Source: an uncultured Flaviramulus sp. (GTDB lineage: Bacteria > Bacteroidota > Bacteroidia > Flavobacteriales > Flavobacteriaceae). From it: a stretch of 64,000 bases of DNA. Shown here in pieces: positions 28,857-38,376 of the stretch. The stretch lies in assembly GCA_947501105.1 (NCBI GenBank), contig CANMUP010000005.1:372001-436000 (forward strand), in the 5' to 3' direction. Made by a program: the position numbers and the translations under genes. The notes beneath the pieces were generated by a model that saw only the letters and a list, made by a program, of their open reading frames with translations, was not told the origin of the DNA and searched no databases. The first letter of the stretch is position 1. The number at the start of each line of letters is the position of its first letter.

Positions 28857-30518
28857 TTAAATATGATAAAATTCTTTAGCTTCTTTTTTGGATATATAAC
28901 CGTTTTTTACATCTAATAAAACTTGCTCTTTTGTTCTATTTTCTGGTTTACCATAGCCTCCGCCAGTTGCAGTTACACATCTAACAATATCTCCTTTTTC
29001 CAAAAAAATATTAGTTCCTAAACTGTGCCTTTCTTTAGTACCATCTTCTTTAATAATTATAAAATAATTATAAGACCCATCATGTCCACCATTCATCCCC
29101 CAAGTTTTGGTTTTTTCACCTAAAAAAGCACCAGTAACATGAGCTCCGTCTGAAACAATTTTATAATCTAAATACTGTCCATTACCGCCTTGAAATTCCC
29201 CATAACCACCCCCTTCGTTATGAAAAGCATATTGTTCTACTTGAATTCCATAACGCATCTCCCTAATTTCTATTGGGATATTATAAGATTCTCCACTTCC
29301 GCAAGACAATTGTCCTCTGTTACCATCATGGGTTGCTGATGCTCCCCAACCCCCAGCTAAAGGTTCTGCTTGAATATAAAATTGATTGGTATCTGGATGA
29401 ATCCCTGAAATGAACGTTGCACATACAGATCGCATATGGCCAGCTGGTAATTTGTCAGGAATTAATGGTGCTAGAATTTTCCAAATTAAATCTATTGAAG
29501 TAATTAATACCTCATAATAAACCGACACCGCAGAAGGTGCTTCTGCACTTACTATAGTTCCTGGGTCACAAATTACTTTCATAGGTCTAAAAGCGCCTCC
29601 GTTTGCATCCATACGAGGTGTAGTTATAGCTTTAAAGAGGCTTCTACAGCCCGTAACTAAGCCACTGAAAGACAAATTTGTTGCTCCTTTAACTTGAGTG
29701 TGAGAGCCATTAAAATCTGCTATAAACTCAGTATCTGTAACCGTGATTTTAGCTTTTATAGGAAAGGGGCCTTCGCCAAACCCATTATCTTCAATATTGG
29801 TTTCTCCTTCATATACGCCATTTGGAATTTCTTTTAGAGCTTCAATACACATACGTTCGCCATAATCAAGAAAATCATCTTTTGCTTTTTTATAGGTTTC
29901 TAGCCCGTACTTGTCAATGATAGATATAACTCTCTTAGCACCTACTTCTGCTGCAGCGATACCTGCAAATAAATCTCCTAATGTACTATCTGGTAAGCGA
30001 ACATTCGATCTGATTATATCAATAATAGCATCATTTAATTTTCCTTCTGATTTTACTTTAATAAATGGAAAGTGTAATCCTTCTTGATATATTTCTGTGG
30101 CAACTGTTGAAACTGAACCTGGAAAAGTACCTCCTAATTCTGTCCAATGTGCTTTATTAACTGTAAATGCTACTAGTTCATTTTTATAAAAAACAGGATA
30201 AACTACTGAAACATCTGATAAATGTGTACCTCCGCCTGCATAGGGTGTATTTGCAATAATTACATCTCCTTCTTTTAAGGTTTTTTCTCCATTAAATTTT
30301 TCTAAAGTAGCTCTCACAACTGAATCTAATGCTGCTAAAAAGGCAGTCACTCCATTTCCTTGTGCTAATAATTCTCCTTTTATATCTGTAATACCAACAG
30401 CGTAATCTAATGATTCGTATATAATCGGACTCATACTTGTACGCTCCAATGTTTTAAACATTTCATCTCCAGCTGCTACTAGTGCATCTTGAATAATTTC
30501 TAATGTGAATTTTTCCAT
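28857..30518 (-). CDS. hyuB: Hydantoinase B / oxoprolinase beta-type subunit
   Basis: A 553-residue protein with family stretches TSMSPIIYESLDYAVGI, GDVIIANTPYAGGGTHLSD, a central NFDG-like ADFNGSHTQVKGATN and a glycine-rich C-terminal TATGGGYGKPENRTKEQVL. It pairs with HyuA for ATP-dependent opening of a cyclic imide or lactam. It starts 2 bases after hyuA ends, consistent with equal expression of the two subunits. Confidence 0.92.
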   Translation of the reverse strand: MEKFTLEIIQDALVAAGDEMFKTLERTSMSPIIYESLDYAVGITDIKGELLAQGNGVTAFLAALDSVVRATLEKFNGEKTLKEGDVIIANTPYAGGGTHLSDVSVVYPVFYKNELVAFTVNKAHWTELGGTFPGSVSTVATEIYQEGLHFPFIKVKSEGKLNDAIIDIIRSNVRLPDSTLGDLFAGIAAAEVGAKRVISIIDKYGLETYKKAKDDFLDYGERMCIEALKEIPNGVYEGETNIEDNGFGEGPFPIKAKITVTDTEFIADFNGSHTQVKGATNLSFSGLVTGCRSLFKAITTPRMDANGGAFRPMKVICDPGTIVSAEAPSAVSVYYEVLITSIDLIWKILAPLIPDKLPAGHMRSVCATFISGIHPDTNQFYIQAEPLAGGWGASATHDGNRGQLSCGSGESYNIPIEIREMRYGIQVEQYAFHNEGGGYGEFQGGNGQYLDYKIVSDGAHVTGAFLGEKTKTWGMNGGHDGSYNYFIIIKEDGTKERHSLGTNIFLEKGDIVRCVTATGGGYGKPENRTKEQVLLDVKNGYISKKEAKEFYHI

Positions 30519-30520
30519 AA

Positions 30521-32584
30521 CTATACCTTTTCTAGTGTTAAAATTAGGTTTCCATATTTATCTATATTAACTGTATGTATAGGTGAAACAACTGTAGTTG
30601 TAGCTTTTTCAGCAATTACAGCTGGTCCTTTAAATGTCATATTTGGTTCCAATAAATCTCTATGGAAAAATGTTGTAGGATGCACCCCCAAATCATCAAA
30701 ATCTACTTTTCTTGTATCAAAAATTGCATCTTCGAGTTTCTTATTTGTGGTATTCAACTTTGGGAAATCTGGTTTATCAACTTCAACTTCTGCAACTAAA
30801 TGGAAGTTCACTAATTCTACAACTGCATCTAATTCAAATGAATAATGTTTTTTATGCTCTTTATGAAAATGATTTATAATATTATCTAGTGAGGTTTCTT
30901 CGGAAAAATTATCTAGCAGAACTTTTACGTAATGCTCTTGACCAGCATAACGTAAATCTGCATAATAGGTGAATTTTATTTCCTCTGAAGACGTATTATC
31001 TGTTTTAAAGTTTAGTATTGCTTCACTCTTAATTTCATTAAAAGTAGATACAATTACATTTTTTTGTTTATCAATAAGAGTAAGTACATTAGTTCTAATA
31101 TAATCTCTTCTGATATCGGACATAAGCATACCAAATGCAGAAAACACCCCTGCATGTGGTGGGATTATTAATTCTGCTACCTGTAACTCTCTAGCTAAAT
31201 CTGCACCATGCATAGCACCACCGCCACCAATAACCATCATGGTAAAATCTCTTGGGTCATACCCTTTATTAACGGATATAAGTTTTAAGGCATTAATCAT
31301 ATTGGCATTGGCAATTCGCAAAATTCCTTTTGCAATATCTTCTTTTGTTCCGTTTAGTTCTTTGCAAAGTGGCTTTGAGGCTTCTTCAATACTTTCATAA
31401 TCAGGTTGTAATTCTCCTCCTAGAAAATAATCTGGATGAATTCTTCCTGTAATAATATTTGCATCTGTAGTAGTAAGATTTTTTCCACCTCTCCCATAAG
31501 CTGCTGGACCTGGCATTGCACCCGCACTTTTTGGGCCTACATGCATTTTACCTCCTTTATCAATCCATGCAATACTACCGCCACCATTACCAATTTCTAC
31601 AATATCTATAACAGGAGTTTGAATAGGATATCCTGCCTCGGTTCTAGAATGCTCTATTTTATAATTGGTTGTTATTTTTACTTGCCCATTTTCTACTAAT
31701 GCACATTTCGCAGTAGTTCCTCCAATATCTAAAACAATTAAATCCTTTTTGTTAATTACTTTACCTAATGCAATTGCTCCAAAAACGCCACTTGCAGGAC
31801 CAGACTCTACCATTGTAATTGGATTAGACTTAACATCATTTATAGTAGTAATCCCTCCATTGGATTGCATAATATAAGGTGCATCTTGCAACCCTTTAGC
31901 TTTCAGTTTTTCTTGAAGGTTGTTTAGATATTTCTTTGCTATGGGTAAAACATATCCAGATAATACTGTAGAACTAGTCCGTTCGTATTCTCGCCATTCT
32001 CTTGTTACTTGATGTGAGGTAATGATTTCTATTTCAGGATAGAGGTTTGACAATTCGGTTATCAATTGTTGTTCATGTACTGGGTTTTTATACGCATGCA
32101 AAAGGCAAATTGCTATTGCTTCCACATTCTCTTCTTTACAGGTTTTAATAATGGCTTTTAGGGTTGCCCTATTTAATTCTTTAATGACTTCCCCTTTATA
32201 ATTCATTCGTTCTTCAACCTCAAATCTTAAATACCTCGGTACAAAAGGAGGTTGTTTTATAAAATTAAAGTTGAATAAATCTGGACGATTGCATCTTGCT
32301 ATTTCCAATATATCACGAAACCCTTTTGTGGTTATTAATGCTGTTTTTGCTCCCTTACGCTCTGTTAGTGCATTAATGACTACAGTAGTACCATGAGCAA
32401 AAAAATCGATTTCTTTTAGATTTACATTTCCTTTCTTGATGGTATCTAATATTCCTTGCTCAAAATTTGATGGGGTTGTATCTGATTTTGCTACACTCAC
32501 TCCCGTAGGCTTACCTGTTTTTTTGTCAAACTCTAAGCATACAAGGTCTGTAAAAGTCCCGCCTATATCTGTTGCAACTCTCAT
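30521..32584 (-). CDS. hyuA: Hydantoinase A / oxoprolinase alpha-type subunit
   Basis: A 687-residue subunit of the ATP-dependent hydantoinase/oxoprolinase type. The ATPase-like loops are RVATDIGGTFTDLVCL at the start and LIVLDIGGTTAKCALV near residue 285; a VIGGGGAMHGADLA motif follows later. The ATG at 32584 was chosen because family members begin MRVATDIGG; an upstream in-frame ATG at 32620 would run into a terminator hairpin. It is followed immediately by hyuB. Confidence 0.92.
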   Translation of the reverse strand: MRVATDIGGTFTDLVCLEFDKKTGKPTGVSVAKSDTTPSNFEQGILDTIKKGNVNLKEIDFFAHGTTVVINALTERKGAKTALITTKGFRDILEIARCNRPDLFNFNFIKQPPFVPRYLRFEVEERMNYKGEVIKELNRATLKAIIKTCKEENVEAIAICLLHAYKNPVHEQQLITELSNLYPEIEIITSHQVTREWREYERTSSTVLSGYVLPIAKKYLNNLQEKLKAKGLQDAPYIMQSNGGITTINDVKSNPITMVESGPASGVFGAIALGKVINKKDLIVLDIGGTTAKCALVENGQVKITTNYKIEHSRTEAGYPIQTPVIDIVEIGNGGGSIAWIDKGGKMHVGPKSAGAMPGPAAYGRGGKNLTTTDANIITGRIHPDYFLGGELQPDYESIEEASKPLCKELNGTKEDIAKGILRIANANMINALKLISVNKGYDPRDFTMMVIGGGGAMHGADLARELQVAELIIPPHAGVFSAFGMLMSDIRRDYIRTNVLTLIDKQKNVIVSTFNEIKSEAILNFKTDNTSSEEIKFTYYADLRYAGQEHYVKVLLDNFSEETSLDNIINHFHKEHKKHYSFELDAVVELVNFHLVAEVEVDKPDFPKLNTTNKKLEDAIFDTRKVDFDDLGVHPTTFFHRDLLEPNMTFKGPAVIAEKATTTVVSPIHTVNIDKYGNLILTLEKV

Positions 32585-32612
32585 AATATTATATTTATTT
32601 AATTTGATTAAA

Positions 32613-32642
32613 AAAGCCACTAATGGTTTTTTTTAGTGGCTT
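32613..32642 (-). terminator. Intrinsic terminator between the TonB receptor gene and hyuA
   Basis: On the minus strand AAGCCACTAA pairs with TTAGTGGCTT and is followed by T-rich sequence. It lies between the receptor stop (32707) and the hyuA start (32584), so the receptor can be made without the enzymes, or read-through sets a lower level of the enzymes. Confidence 0.75.
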
Positions 32643-32706
32643 AGTAATGACATTAATTCACTTAAAAACTAACTCAAATATTAATGAAACATTTTCTTTT
32701 TATAAA

Positions 32707-35055
32707 TTAAAATCTATAAGACAAATCCAAGCCAAAGGTTGCAGGGTTTCCTTTCCAAGCTAAGTCAGACCCTCCGTTAGAAAAAGTTTGTCCAAAAAAT
32801 TCAGTTATATAATCTTGATCTAAAATATTATTACCCCAAATATTTAGTGATATATTATTAAATGTAAACCCAACCCGAGCATTTAAAAGATTATAAGATG
32901 ATGAAACGCCTTCATTATCTTCATGCCAATAAATTTCACCTGTTCCTTTTAAGGTTACGTTTCCATTAAAAGCAACATTATCAGAAATATCAAAATTGGA
33001 CTCTAGCCCTAGTGTGTAGCTATCCTGCGGAATAAGCGGTGTATTTTTACCAGACACATCAAAAGATTCATTTGCTCCTGTACTTACTGTAGAAGTCCCT
33101 TTAACAATTTTAGATTTACTAACTCCATAGCTAGCAAGAATGTCAAGATATTTAGATGGTCTTAATTTAAAATCTGCCTCAAAACCACGAGATTCACTTT
33201 CTGGGAAATTAAAGTTACCAATACGTATGTTTCCGTCTCCACCAATAATTAATGCATATTGTTGCTGATTTGAGAAGTCTATATAATATGCGGATAAATT
33301 TAAAATAACACGGTCATTCCAGTAACTGTTTTTAATTCCTATCTCATAATTATCAGTAATTTCTGCTTCATAATCCGTATTAAATCTAACTGTGTTATCT
33401 TGGTTAAAGCCTCCACTTCTATATCCTCTACCATAGTTGGCGTACATTAACATATTTTGGGTTGCTTTTAAAGCCAATGAGACTTTAGGTTGAACCTGTG
33501 AATCTTTTTTGCTCGGATTTGTATTTAGTGTTCTATTATCTTGCGAGATTTTGTCATTGTCATATCTTAAGCCAAACGAAACTGTAAATCTATCAGATAC
33601 TTTATAATCTAAAAACCCAAACGCTGCAAACGTTTTGTATGTGTTAGTAAAATCAGATGTTGCAAAATCTGATTGAACACCAGTCCCCATAAATGGAGGT
33701 CCAAAAAACCCAAAATCAGCAGTAGCCTTTGTAAATAATAATTTATCTGAGTTTTGATAAAATGCACCAACATCCCAGGTTACTTTGCTGTCATCATTAG
33801 TAGAACTCAATTTAAGTTCTTGATTAAACGTTTTAGAATCACTATTTTGTATTTGACGAAGTACATCAGCAGGAGTAAAATCTAAATCTCCAATATGATT
33901 TCTATCGCCTTTATTATACGTTGTAGATGAAACCAGTTTTACTTTATCAAAGTTGAAATCAATTTTTAGATTTCCATATGCTCCTTTTAATGATGATCGT
34001 CCAAATTGATCAGCAACAATTGCTTGATTATCAAAATCATCTGGCGAAAAGTTTGTACCAGTAATTGGGGTTGCATAATAAACTGCCCCAGCTTTAGCGT
34101 CTATTACTTGACCCGTTGCAGTTGCAGAAATATTGTCTGAAAGATTTGCCTTTATCTGTCCTCTTATGGTTAAATCTTCTATAAAATCTACGGGTTTATT
34201 TAAGGTTTGATTATCAATTACACCATCTCCTTTTTTATACGATCCAGAAATTCTGTAAAACAATTTATCTTTTACTAAGGGACCAGTTGAAGATAATTGT
34301 GCTTTTACTAAGTCTCCACTACCATATCCTATAGAAATTCTATTTTTAAAACTATTAGTTGGTTGATTTGTTACTATATTAATTGCTCCAGCTATTGCAT
34401 TTTTACCATATAACGCTCCTTGAGGCCCTTTAACTATTTCTATTAATGCTAAGTCAAATAATTCTTGATTAATAAGGTTAGCATCTGGCAATGTCACTCC
34501 ATCTATTACAAAAGCAATTGGAGATTCACCATTTCTTATATGAGATATTCCTCTTACTGTTATAAAATTGTTTCCAATGTTTTGTGAATTCGTGAAGTTT
34601 ACATTTGGTATTTGATCAGAAAATGTTTGAATGTTTGTTATACCTTTAGTTTCTATGGCTTCTGAAGTAAAGGTTATAACTGATTCAGGAATAGTCTGAA
34701 CAGACTCTGCCCTTCTACGTGCTTGACCAATAACACCACTAAAGCCCTTCAGAAGTACCGCATCTAACTGAGAAGCATCTTCTTGTAAAGTTAAATTAAT
34801 TGTCTTTTTACCATTTACATCAATTTCCTGAGTTTTATAACCTAAAGAAGAAAATACTAATGTAGCATCACTATTTATACTAATGGAATAATTCCCATTA
34901 AAATCGGTTGTTGTACCATTGGTTGTTCCTTTTTCAATCACATTAACACCTATTAAGGGGCCGCTTTCAGAATTAATAGTTCCTTTAACAGTAACTTTTT
35001 GAGAGAATGTCAAAAATGGAACAAATAGAATTAATAATAATAAAGTTCGTATCAT
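32707..35055 (-). CDS. TonB-dependent outer-membrane receptor with carboxypeptidase-like plug extension
   Basis: A 782-residue protein: signal peptide (about residues 1-18, ending TFS), a CarboxypepD-like regulatory domain (about 20-100, with SGPLIGVNVIEKGTTNGTTTDFNGNYSI split), a plug (GISHIRNGESPIAFVIDGVTLPD, ALYGKNAIAGAINIVTN) and a beta-barrel ending in LDLSYRF, the C-terminal aromatic expected for barrel insertion. No SusD partner is present. Upstream of the hydantoinase cluster on the same strand, it probably imports the cluster's substrate or a related ligand. Confidence 0.92.
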   Translation of the reverse strand: MIRTLLLLILFVPFLTFSQKVTVKGTINSESGPLIGVNVIEKGTTNGTTTDFNGNYSISINSDATLVFSSLGYKTQEIDVNGKKTINLTLQEDASQLDAVLLKGFSGVIGQARRRAESVQTIPESVITFTSEAIETKGITNIQTFSDQIPNVNFTNSQNIGNNFITVRGISHIRNGESPIAFVIDGVTLPDANLINQELFDLALIEIVKGPQGALYGKNAIAGAINIVTNQPTNSFKNRISIGYGSGDLVKAQLSSTGPLVKDKLFYRISGSYKKGDGVIDNQTLNKPVDFIEDLTIRGQIKANLSDNISATATGQVIDAKAGAVYYATPITGTNFSPDDFDNQAIVADQFGRSSLKGAYGNLKIDFNFDKVKLVSSTTYNKGDRNHIGDLDFTPADVLRQIQNSDSKTFNQELKLSSTNDDSKVTWDVGAFYQNSDKLLFTKATADFGFFGPPFMGTGVQSDFATSDFTNTYKTFAAFGFLDYKVSDRFTVSFGLRYDNDKISQDNRTLNTNPSKKDSQVQPKVSLALKATQNMLMYANYGRGYRSGGFNQDNTVRFNTDYEAEITDNYEIGIKNSYWNDRVILNLSAYYIDFSNQQQYALIIGGDGNIRIGNFNFPESESRGFEADFKLRPSKYLDILASYGVSKSKIVKGTSTVSTGANESFDVSGKNTPLIPQDSYTLGLESNFDISDNVAFNGNVTLKGTGEIYWHEDNEGVSSSYNLLNARVGFTFNNISLNIWGNNILDQDYITEFFGQTFSNGGSDLAWKGNPATFGLDLSYRF

Positions 35056-35134
35056 TTTATGTTGTTTAGTGAGTTTCTTGTTGCTAAAATACAGAGGTTA
35101 ATTTTCCAAAAATTATATTCCTATTATTTATTAT

Positions 35135-35153
35135 TATATTTGTAATTCCAAAT
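35135..35153 (+). promoter_or_regulatory. Promoter element with overlapping inverted repeat
   Basis: TATATTTG at 35135-35142 matches TAnnTTTG, 28 bases before the start at 35171. ATTTG at 35138-35142 and CAAAT at 35149-35153 form an inverted repeat over it, which could be an operator. No good -33 TTG was seen. Confidence 0.4.
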
Positions 35154-35170
35154 AATAAAAATGGAAATAA

Positions 35171-36409
35171 ATGGAAATTATTTCAAAAAATAATGACAAC
35201 GAAACACTCTTTTTAACCAAACAAGTATTTAACATACTATTAAATAGCGTTTTAGATCATTTTAAAAAATCCCACGGCATATCAGAAAAATATAAAGATT
35301 CACAATTATATGGCTTTGGAAACTATAATACTGAAAAACCTAGTTTAAAGAACGACCTAGAACTAATTCTTAGAGGTTATGTTAATGGAAAATATTTATA
35401 TAACAAACATAGAGAAGCCATATCTGGTAAGCCAATTATCAAAATAAGTAGAGAATACAAATCTTTATTCTTTAATTATTTAGGATACAAAAGCATAGTC
35501 GAATTTATTAAGAGTGATTTGCTCACGACTAAACAAAGGAACAAACAATTAGAACTTCTTAACAAAGCTGGTAAATTAGATGACCATTACTATGTGTGTT
35601 ATTACTTTGGTGAAGATAGTCATATGAACAAAGGACAGGTAGTTTTGTATAATAATTGGAAAACTATTGAAATGGTATATGTATACGAAGATGAAAATGG
35701 AGAAAAAGGAATTTATACTTTTTATGGTACAATAACTCAAAGTGAAGATTTTGCTCATTTTGACACTAAATACTATGTAGGTAATAAAAAAAGTGAAGGA
35801 GCCAAATTCATATTTTTTATTGGAAAATCTTCCCCCAACGAACGGCACTACCTTATAGGTACTTACTCAGGATTTGATAAATATGACAGAGCTATAGCTG
35901 GAAAGATGATTTTAAAAAAATATAACTCTAAAACAGAAATTGAAGATGAAGTAGATAATAAATCATTTGATCCCATAATTTGTCAGGAATTAAATAAAAA
36001 TAGGCTGGTAGTTGAAAGCAATATCAGGAAAAACCCTTTAATGTTTTCTAAGAAAAGTCCATTTGCTCAAGTTTTGATGAATACATACGGAGACTATACT
36101 TTTGAATTTGAATTAGAAAAAAATAAATTTGAGTTAAAACTAAAAATTGAAAAATATCATTTTAATATTATAAGCCTTAATGATTCTATTATTATTGAAG
36201 ATGATAGAGTTTCTGTTTTAAATAAAGGTCAGGTTTTAAATTTTGATTTTTCTATATCTGGAATGTTCTATTTACAAAAAGTGTCTATTTATATTAACGC
36301 ATTAGATTTCGCAGAAGATAAAAAAGAAGCTAAAGGTAATTTTAATGGAGTTGATATTAATAATAAAATAGTTTCTGGCATAGTATTGATTGAAAAATTA
36401 TTAAGTTAA
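35171..36409 (+). CDS. Uncharacterised 412-residue protein, divergent from the TonB receptor gene
   Basis: No signal peptide or membrane segment. The N-terminal quarter is helical and charged (VFNILLNSVLDHFKKSHGISEKYKD; a segment with KHREAISGKPIIKISREYKS may resemble a regulatory domain), and the rest is rich in beta-strand-like stretches (GQVVLYNNWKTIEMVYVYEDENGEKGIYTFYG in part). I do not recognise the family. Its divergent position from the receptor and hydantoinase cluster would suit a regulator, but no helix-turn-helix is evident. Confidence 0.7.
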   Translation: MEIISKNNDNETLFLTKQVFNILLNSVLDHFKKSHGISEKYKDSQLYGFGNYNTEKPSLKNDLELILRGYVNGKYLYNKHREAISGKPIIKISREYKSLFFNYLGYKSIVEFIKSDLLTTKQRNKQLELLNKAGKLDDHYYVCYYFGEDSHMNKGQVVLYNNWKTIEMVYVYEDENGEKGIYTFYGTITQSEDFAHFDTKYYVGNKKSEGAKFIFFIGKSSPNERHYLIGTYSGFDKYDRAIAGKMILKKYNSKTEIEDEVDNKSFDPIICQELNKNRLVVESNIRKNPLMFSKKSPFAQVLMNTYGDYTFEFELEKNKFELKLKIEKYHFNIISLNDSIIIEDDRVSVLNKGQVLNFDFSISGMFYLQKVSIYINALDFAEDKKEAKGNFNGVDINNKIVSGIVLIEKLLS

Positions 36410-36447
36410 AAAACATTACAGTTCAGTCATCAGACTCCAAATAAAAA

Positions 36448-36474
36448 AACCTTCAACCGAAAAGGCTGAAGGTT
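36448..36474 (-). terminator. Intrinsic terminator, minus strand
   Basis: On the minus strand AACCTTCA and TGAAGGTT enclose a short loop and are followed by TTTTT. It lies about 195 bases beyond the stop of the zinc-finger-like gene at 36669-37058 and probably ends that transcript. The bases between hold no gene I can see. Confidence 0.65.
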
Positions 36475-36668
36475 CTACTTTGTAGAGTTTACAGAAAAAA
36501 TGTCGAACCATATAATAGTTGAATTAAATAAATTTTCTTTGTTGAAAATCTAGTATTATCAGCATAACGTTTCATTTTAACTTCAACATTACTAACAATA
36601 GCAAACTCAATACTGAACACGTTTTAAAACACAATTCCGAGATATAAACACTTTGGAAACCGTTTTGT

Positions 36669-37058
36669 TTATGGTATATGTTTCTCCATATAGTCTTGCC
36701 AGATTACTAATACATATTTTTCTATATTATTTTCTTTTATTTTTAAAAAACCATATTCATATATAAACAGGTAAACATTTGATTTTTGATTTTTCCAATA
36801 ATGCGTAAAAAAATTGGCGTCAAATCCTTTTTCTTTTAATAATGCAGCCCTAACCGTTACTTTACCTCCCTTATTGTATCCCTTTAATATTTTACGGTTT
36901 AGTTTTAGTTGATTGTCTACTTTATTATAAAAACGTTCTGGTTGTTCTTTGGCTTGTTGGTATTGGTAAGCACTTTTACAGTGAAGGTTACAATATTTTT
37001 TATCGGTTCTGCCCACAAGCTCTTTTTTGCAATACAGGCATTCATGTTGTAATCTCAT
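36669..37058 (-). CDS. Small zinc-finger-like protein
   Basis: A 129-residue protein with an N-terminal treble-clef or zinc-ribbon pattern: C7-x2-C10 and C23-x3-C27 within CLYCKKELVGRTDKKYCNLHCKSAYQYQ (in two parts). The rest is basic with aromatic patches (NFFTHYWKNQKSNVYLFIYEYGFLKI). It is divergent from the recombinase gene with about 105 bases between the starts. Similar small proteins occur in Flavobacteriaceae; the role is unknown, and a link to the recombinase is only positional. Confidence 0.7.
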   Translation of the reverse strand: MRLQHECLYCKKELVGRTDKKYCNLHCKSAYQYQQAKEQPERFYNKVDNQLKLNRKILKGYNKGGKVTVRAALLKEKGFDANFFTHYWKNQKSNVYLFIYEYGFLKIKENNIEKYVLVIWQDYMEKHIP

Positions 37059-37162
37059 ATCGTTAAAATTAAGTGAATGCTTATGCGAACATTATTCGAT
37101 TAAGATACGATTAAATCATTCATAACTTCTAAATTGCTTTAAAATTTTACTAATGTAATTCT

Positions 37163-38305
37163 ATGAATTCTACTTATAAGTATCATATTAAATCTATAAC
37201 CCTATATCATCTCATGATCGATGATTCGAAGATGATTGGTATAAAGTTTGATCCTGATAAAGTGATTCATGCTTTAATAAAAAGTTTGTCCAATCCAAAA
37301 TGGAGCAATACATACAAAATGGTTTATTTACCTAATACAAAACAAAATTTAAATGACATATTTAATATTTTTAAAGGCGTGGTTTGGATAAATTATAATC
37401 GGTTCTTAATCAATAAACCAATAAATACTAATAATGAAGCGTTAGATATCACTTGGTTTCGGAAAAGAAAAACCAATCCTTATTACAAACATTGCCCTGA
37501 GGAATATTTGTTAAAACTTGAACTTAAAAGGTATTCCAACAACACGGTTCGTATTTATGTTCCTTTTTTTGAAATGTTTATTAACTTTTATAGAGATAGA
37601 GAATTGAATACTTTAGATGAAAGTGATATAAGGGCTTTTCTTCAACATCTTATCCAAAAAAAATTATCCAACTCTTATATCAATCAGGTTATAAATGCTA
37701 TTAAATTTTATTATGAGGTAGTACTAGGGATGCCTAATAGGTTTTATGACATTGAACGACCTCGGAGAGAATATAAACTTCCAAAGGTCATTTCTAAAGA
37801 GGAAGTAATAGATATAATTAATAACACAAATAATATAAAACATAGATGTGTTGTAGAACTGTTATATGGTTCCGGTTTACGTAACAGTGAGCTTTTAAAC
37901 TTAAAAATTACTGATATAGATAGCAAGCGTATGCTAGTACGTGTAGAAAATGCTAAAGGAAATAAAGACAGGCACACTTTATTGTCTAAAAATGCATTGG
38001 ATGATTTAAGAATTTACTTTAAGGAATATAAACCAAAAGAGTATTTATTTGAAGGTCAGAAAGGAGGCAAATATAGTTCAGAGAGTGTTTTAAGGATTGT
38101 GAAAATGGCAACAGAAAAAGCAGGAATTCGCAAAAGTGTTTCTCCCCATGTACTCAGACATAGTTTTGCTACGCATTTATTAGAATCTGGGGTAGATTTA
38201 CGTCAAATTCAGGTGCTTCTAGGTCACAATTCAAGTAAAACAACAGAAATTTACACACATGTAGCTACAAATACTTTTAAAACAATTAAAAATCCGCTAG
38301 ATTAG
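37163..38305 (+). CDS. Tyrosine recombinase of the cassette array (XerC/D-like, not IntI)
   Basis: A 380-residue site-specific recombinase. Catalytic residues: R240 in GSGLRNSEL, K265 in AKGNKDR, H329 and R332 in SPHVLRHSFA, H355 in LLGHNSSKT, and the nucleophile Y364 in EIYTHV. A SAM-like core-binding domain covers about residues 112-190, and about 100 extra N-terminal residues, including KMIGIKFDPDKVIHALIKSL, form an arm-like region. Between the lysine strand and the HxxR box there is no room for the additional helix that IntI integrases use to hold flipped bases. The gene ends 48 bases before the first core site and points into the array, unlike the usual divergent intI. Confidence 0.9.
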   Translation: MNSTYKYHIKSITLYHLMIDDSKMIGIKFDPDKVIHALIKSLSNPKWSNTYKMVYLPNTKQNLNDIFNIFKGVVWINYNRFLINKPINTNNEALDITWFRKRKTNPYYKHCPEEYLLKLELKRYSNNTVRIYVPFFEMFINFYRDRELNTLDESDIRAFLQHLIQKKLSNSYINQVINAIKFYYEVVLGMPNRFYDIERPRREYKLPKVISKEEVIDIINNTNNIKHRCVVELLYGSGLRNSELLNLKITDIDSKRMLVRVENAKGNKDRHTLLSKNALDDLRIYFKEYKPKEYLFEGQKGGKYSSESVLRIVKMATEKAGIRKSVSPHVLRHSFATHLLESGVDLRQIQVLLGHNSSKTTEIYTHVATNTFKTIKNPLD

Positions 38306-38355
38306 CACTATCAATATATGTGATATAACCGTATTCATACGTATATCCACACGTT
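38306..38355 (+). other. attI-like insertion site (site 0)
   Basis: The first cassette junction has the same CACGTT core (GTT at 38353-38355) but lacks the long attC left arm. Instead a small palindrome CGTATTCATACG (38330-38341) sits 11 bases upstream of the core. Its position between the recombinase gene and cassette 1, and its reduced structure, fit the primary attachment site of an integron. Confidence 0.6.
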
Positions 38356-38376
38356 AGCACACATTTGAGAAAAACT

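Noticed and set aside
32585-32620. Longer hyuA start at 32620
   Set aside because: It would begin inside the terminator hairpin; MRVATDIGG at 32584 is the family start.
32707-35055. SusC/SusD polysaccharide utilisation locus
   Set aside because: A SusC-like plug extension is present but there is no SusD gene or glycoside hydrolase nearby.
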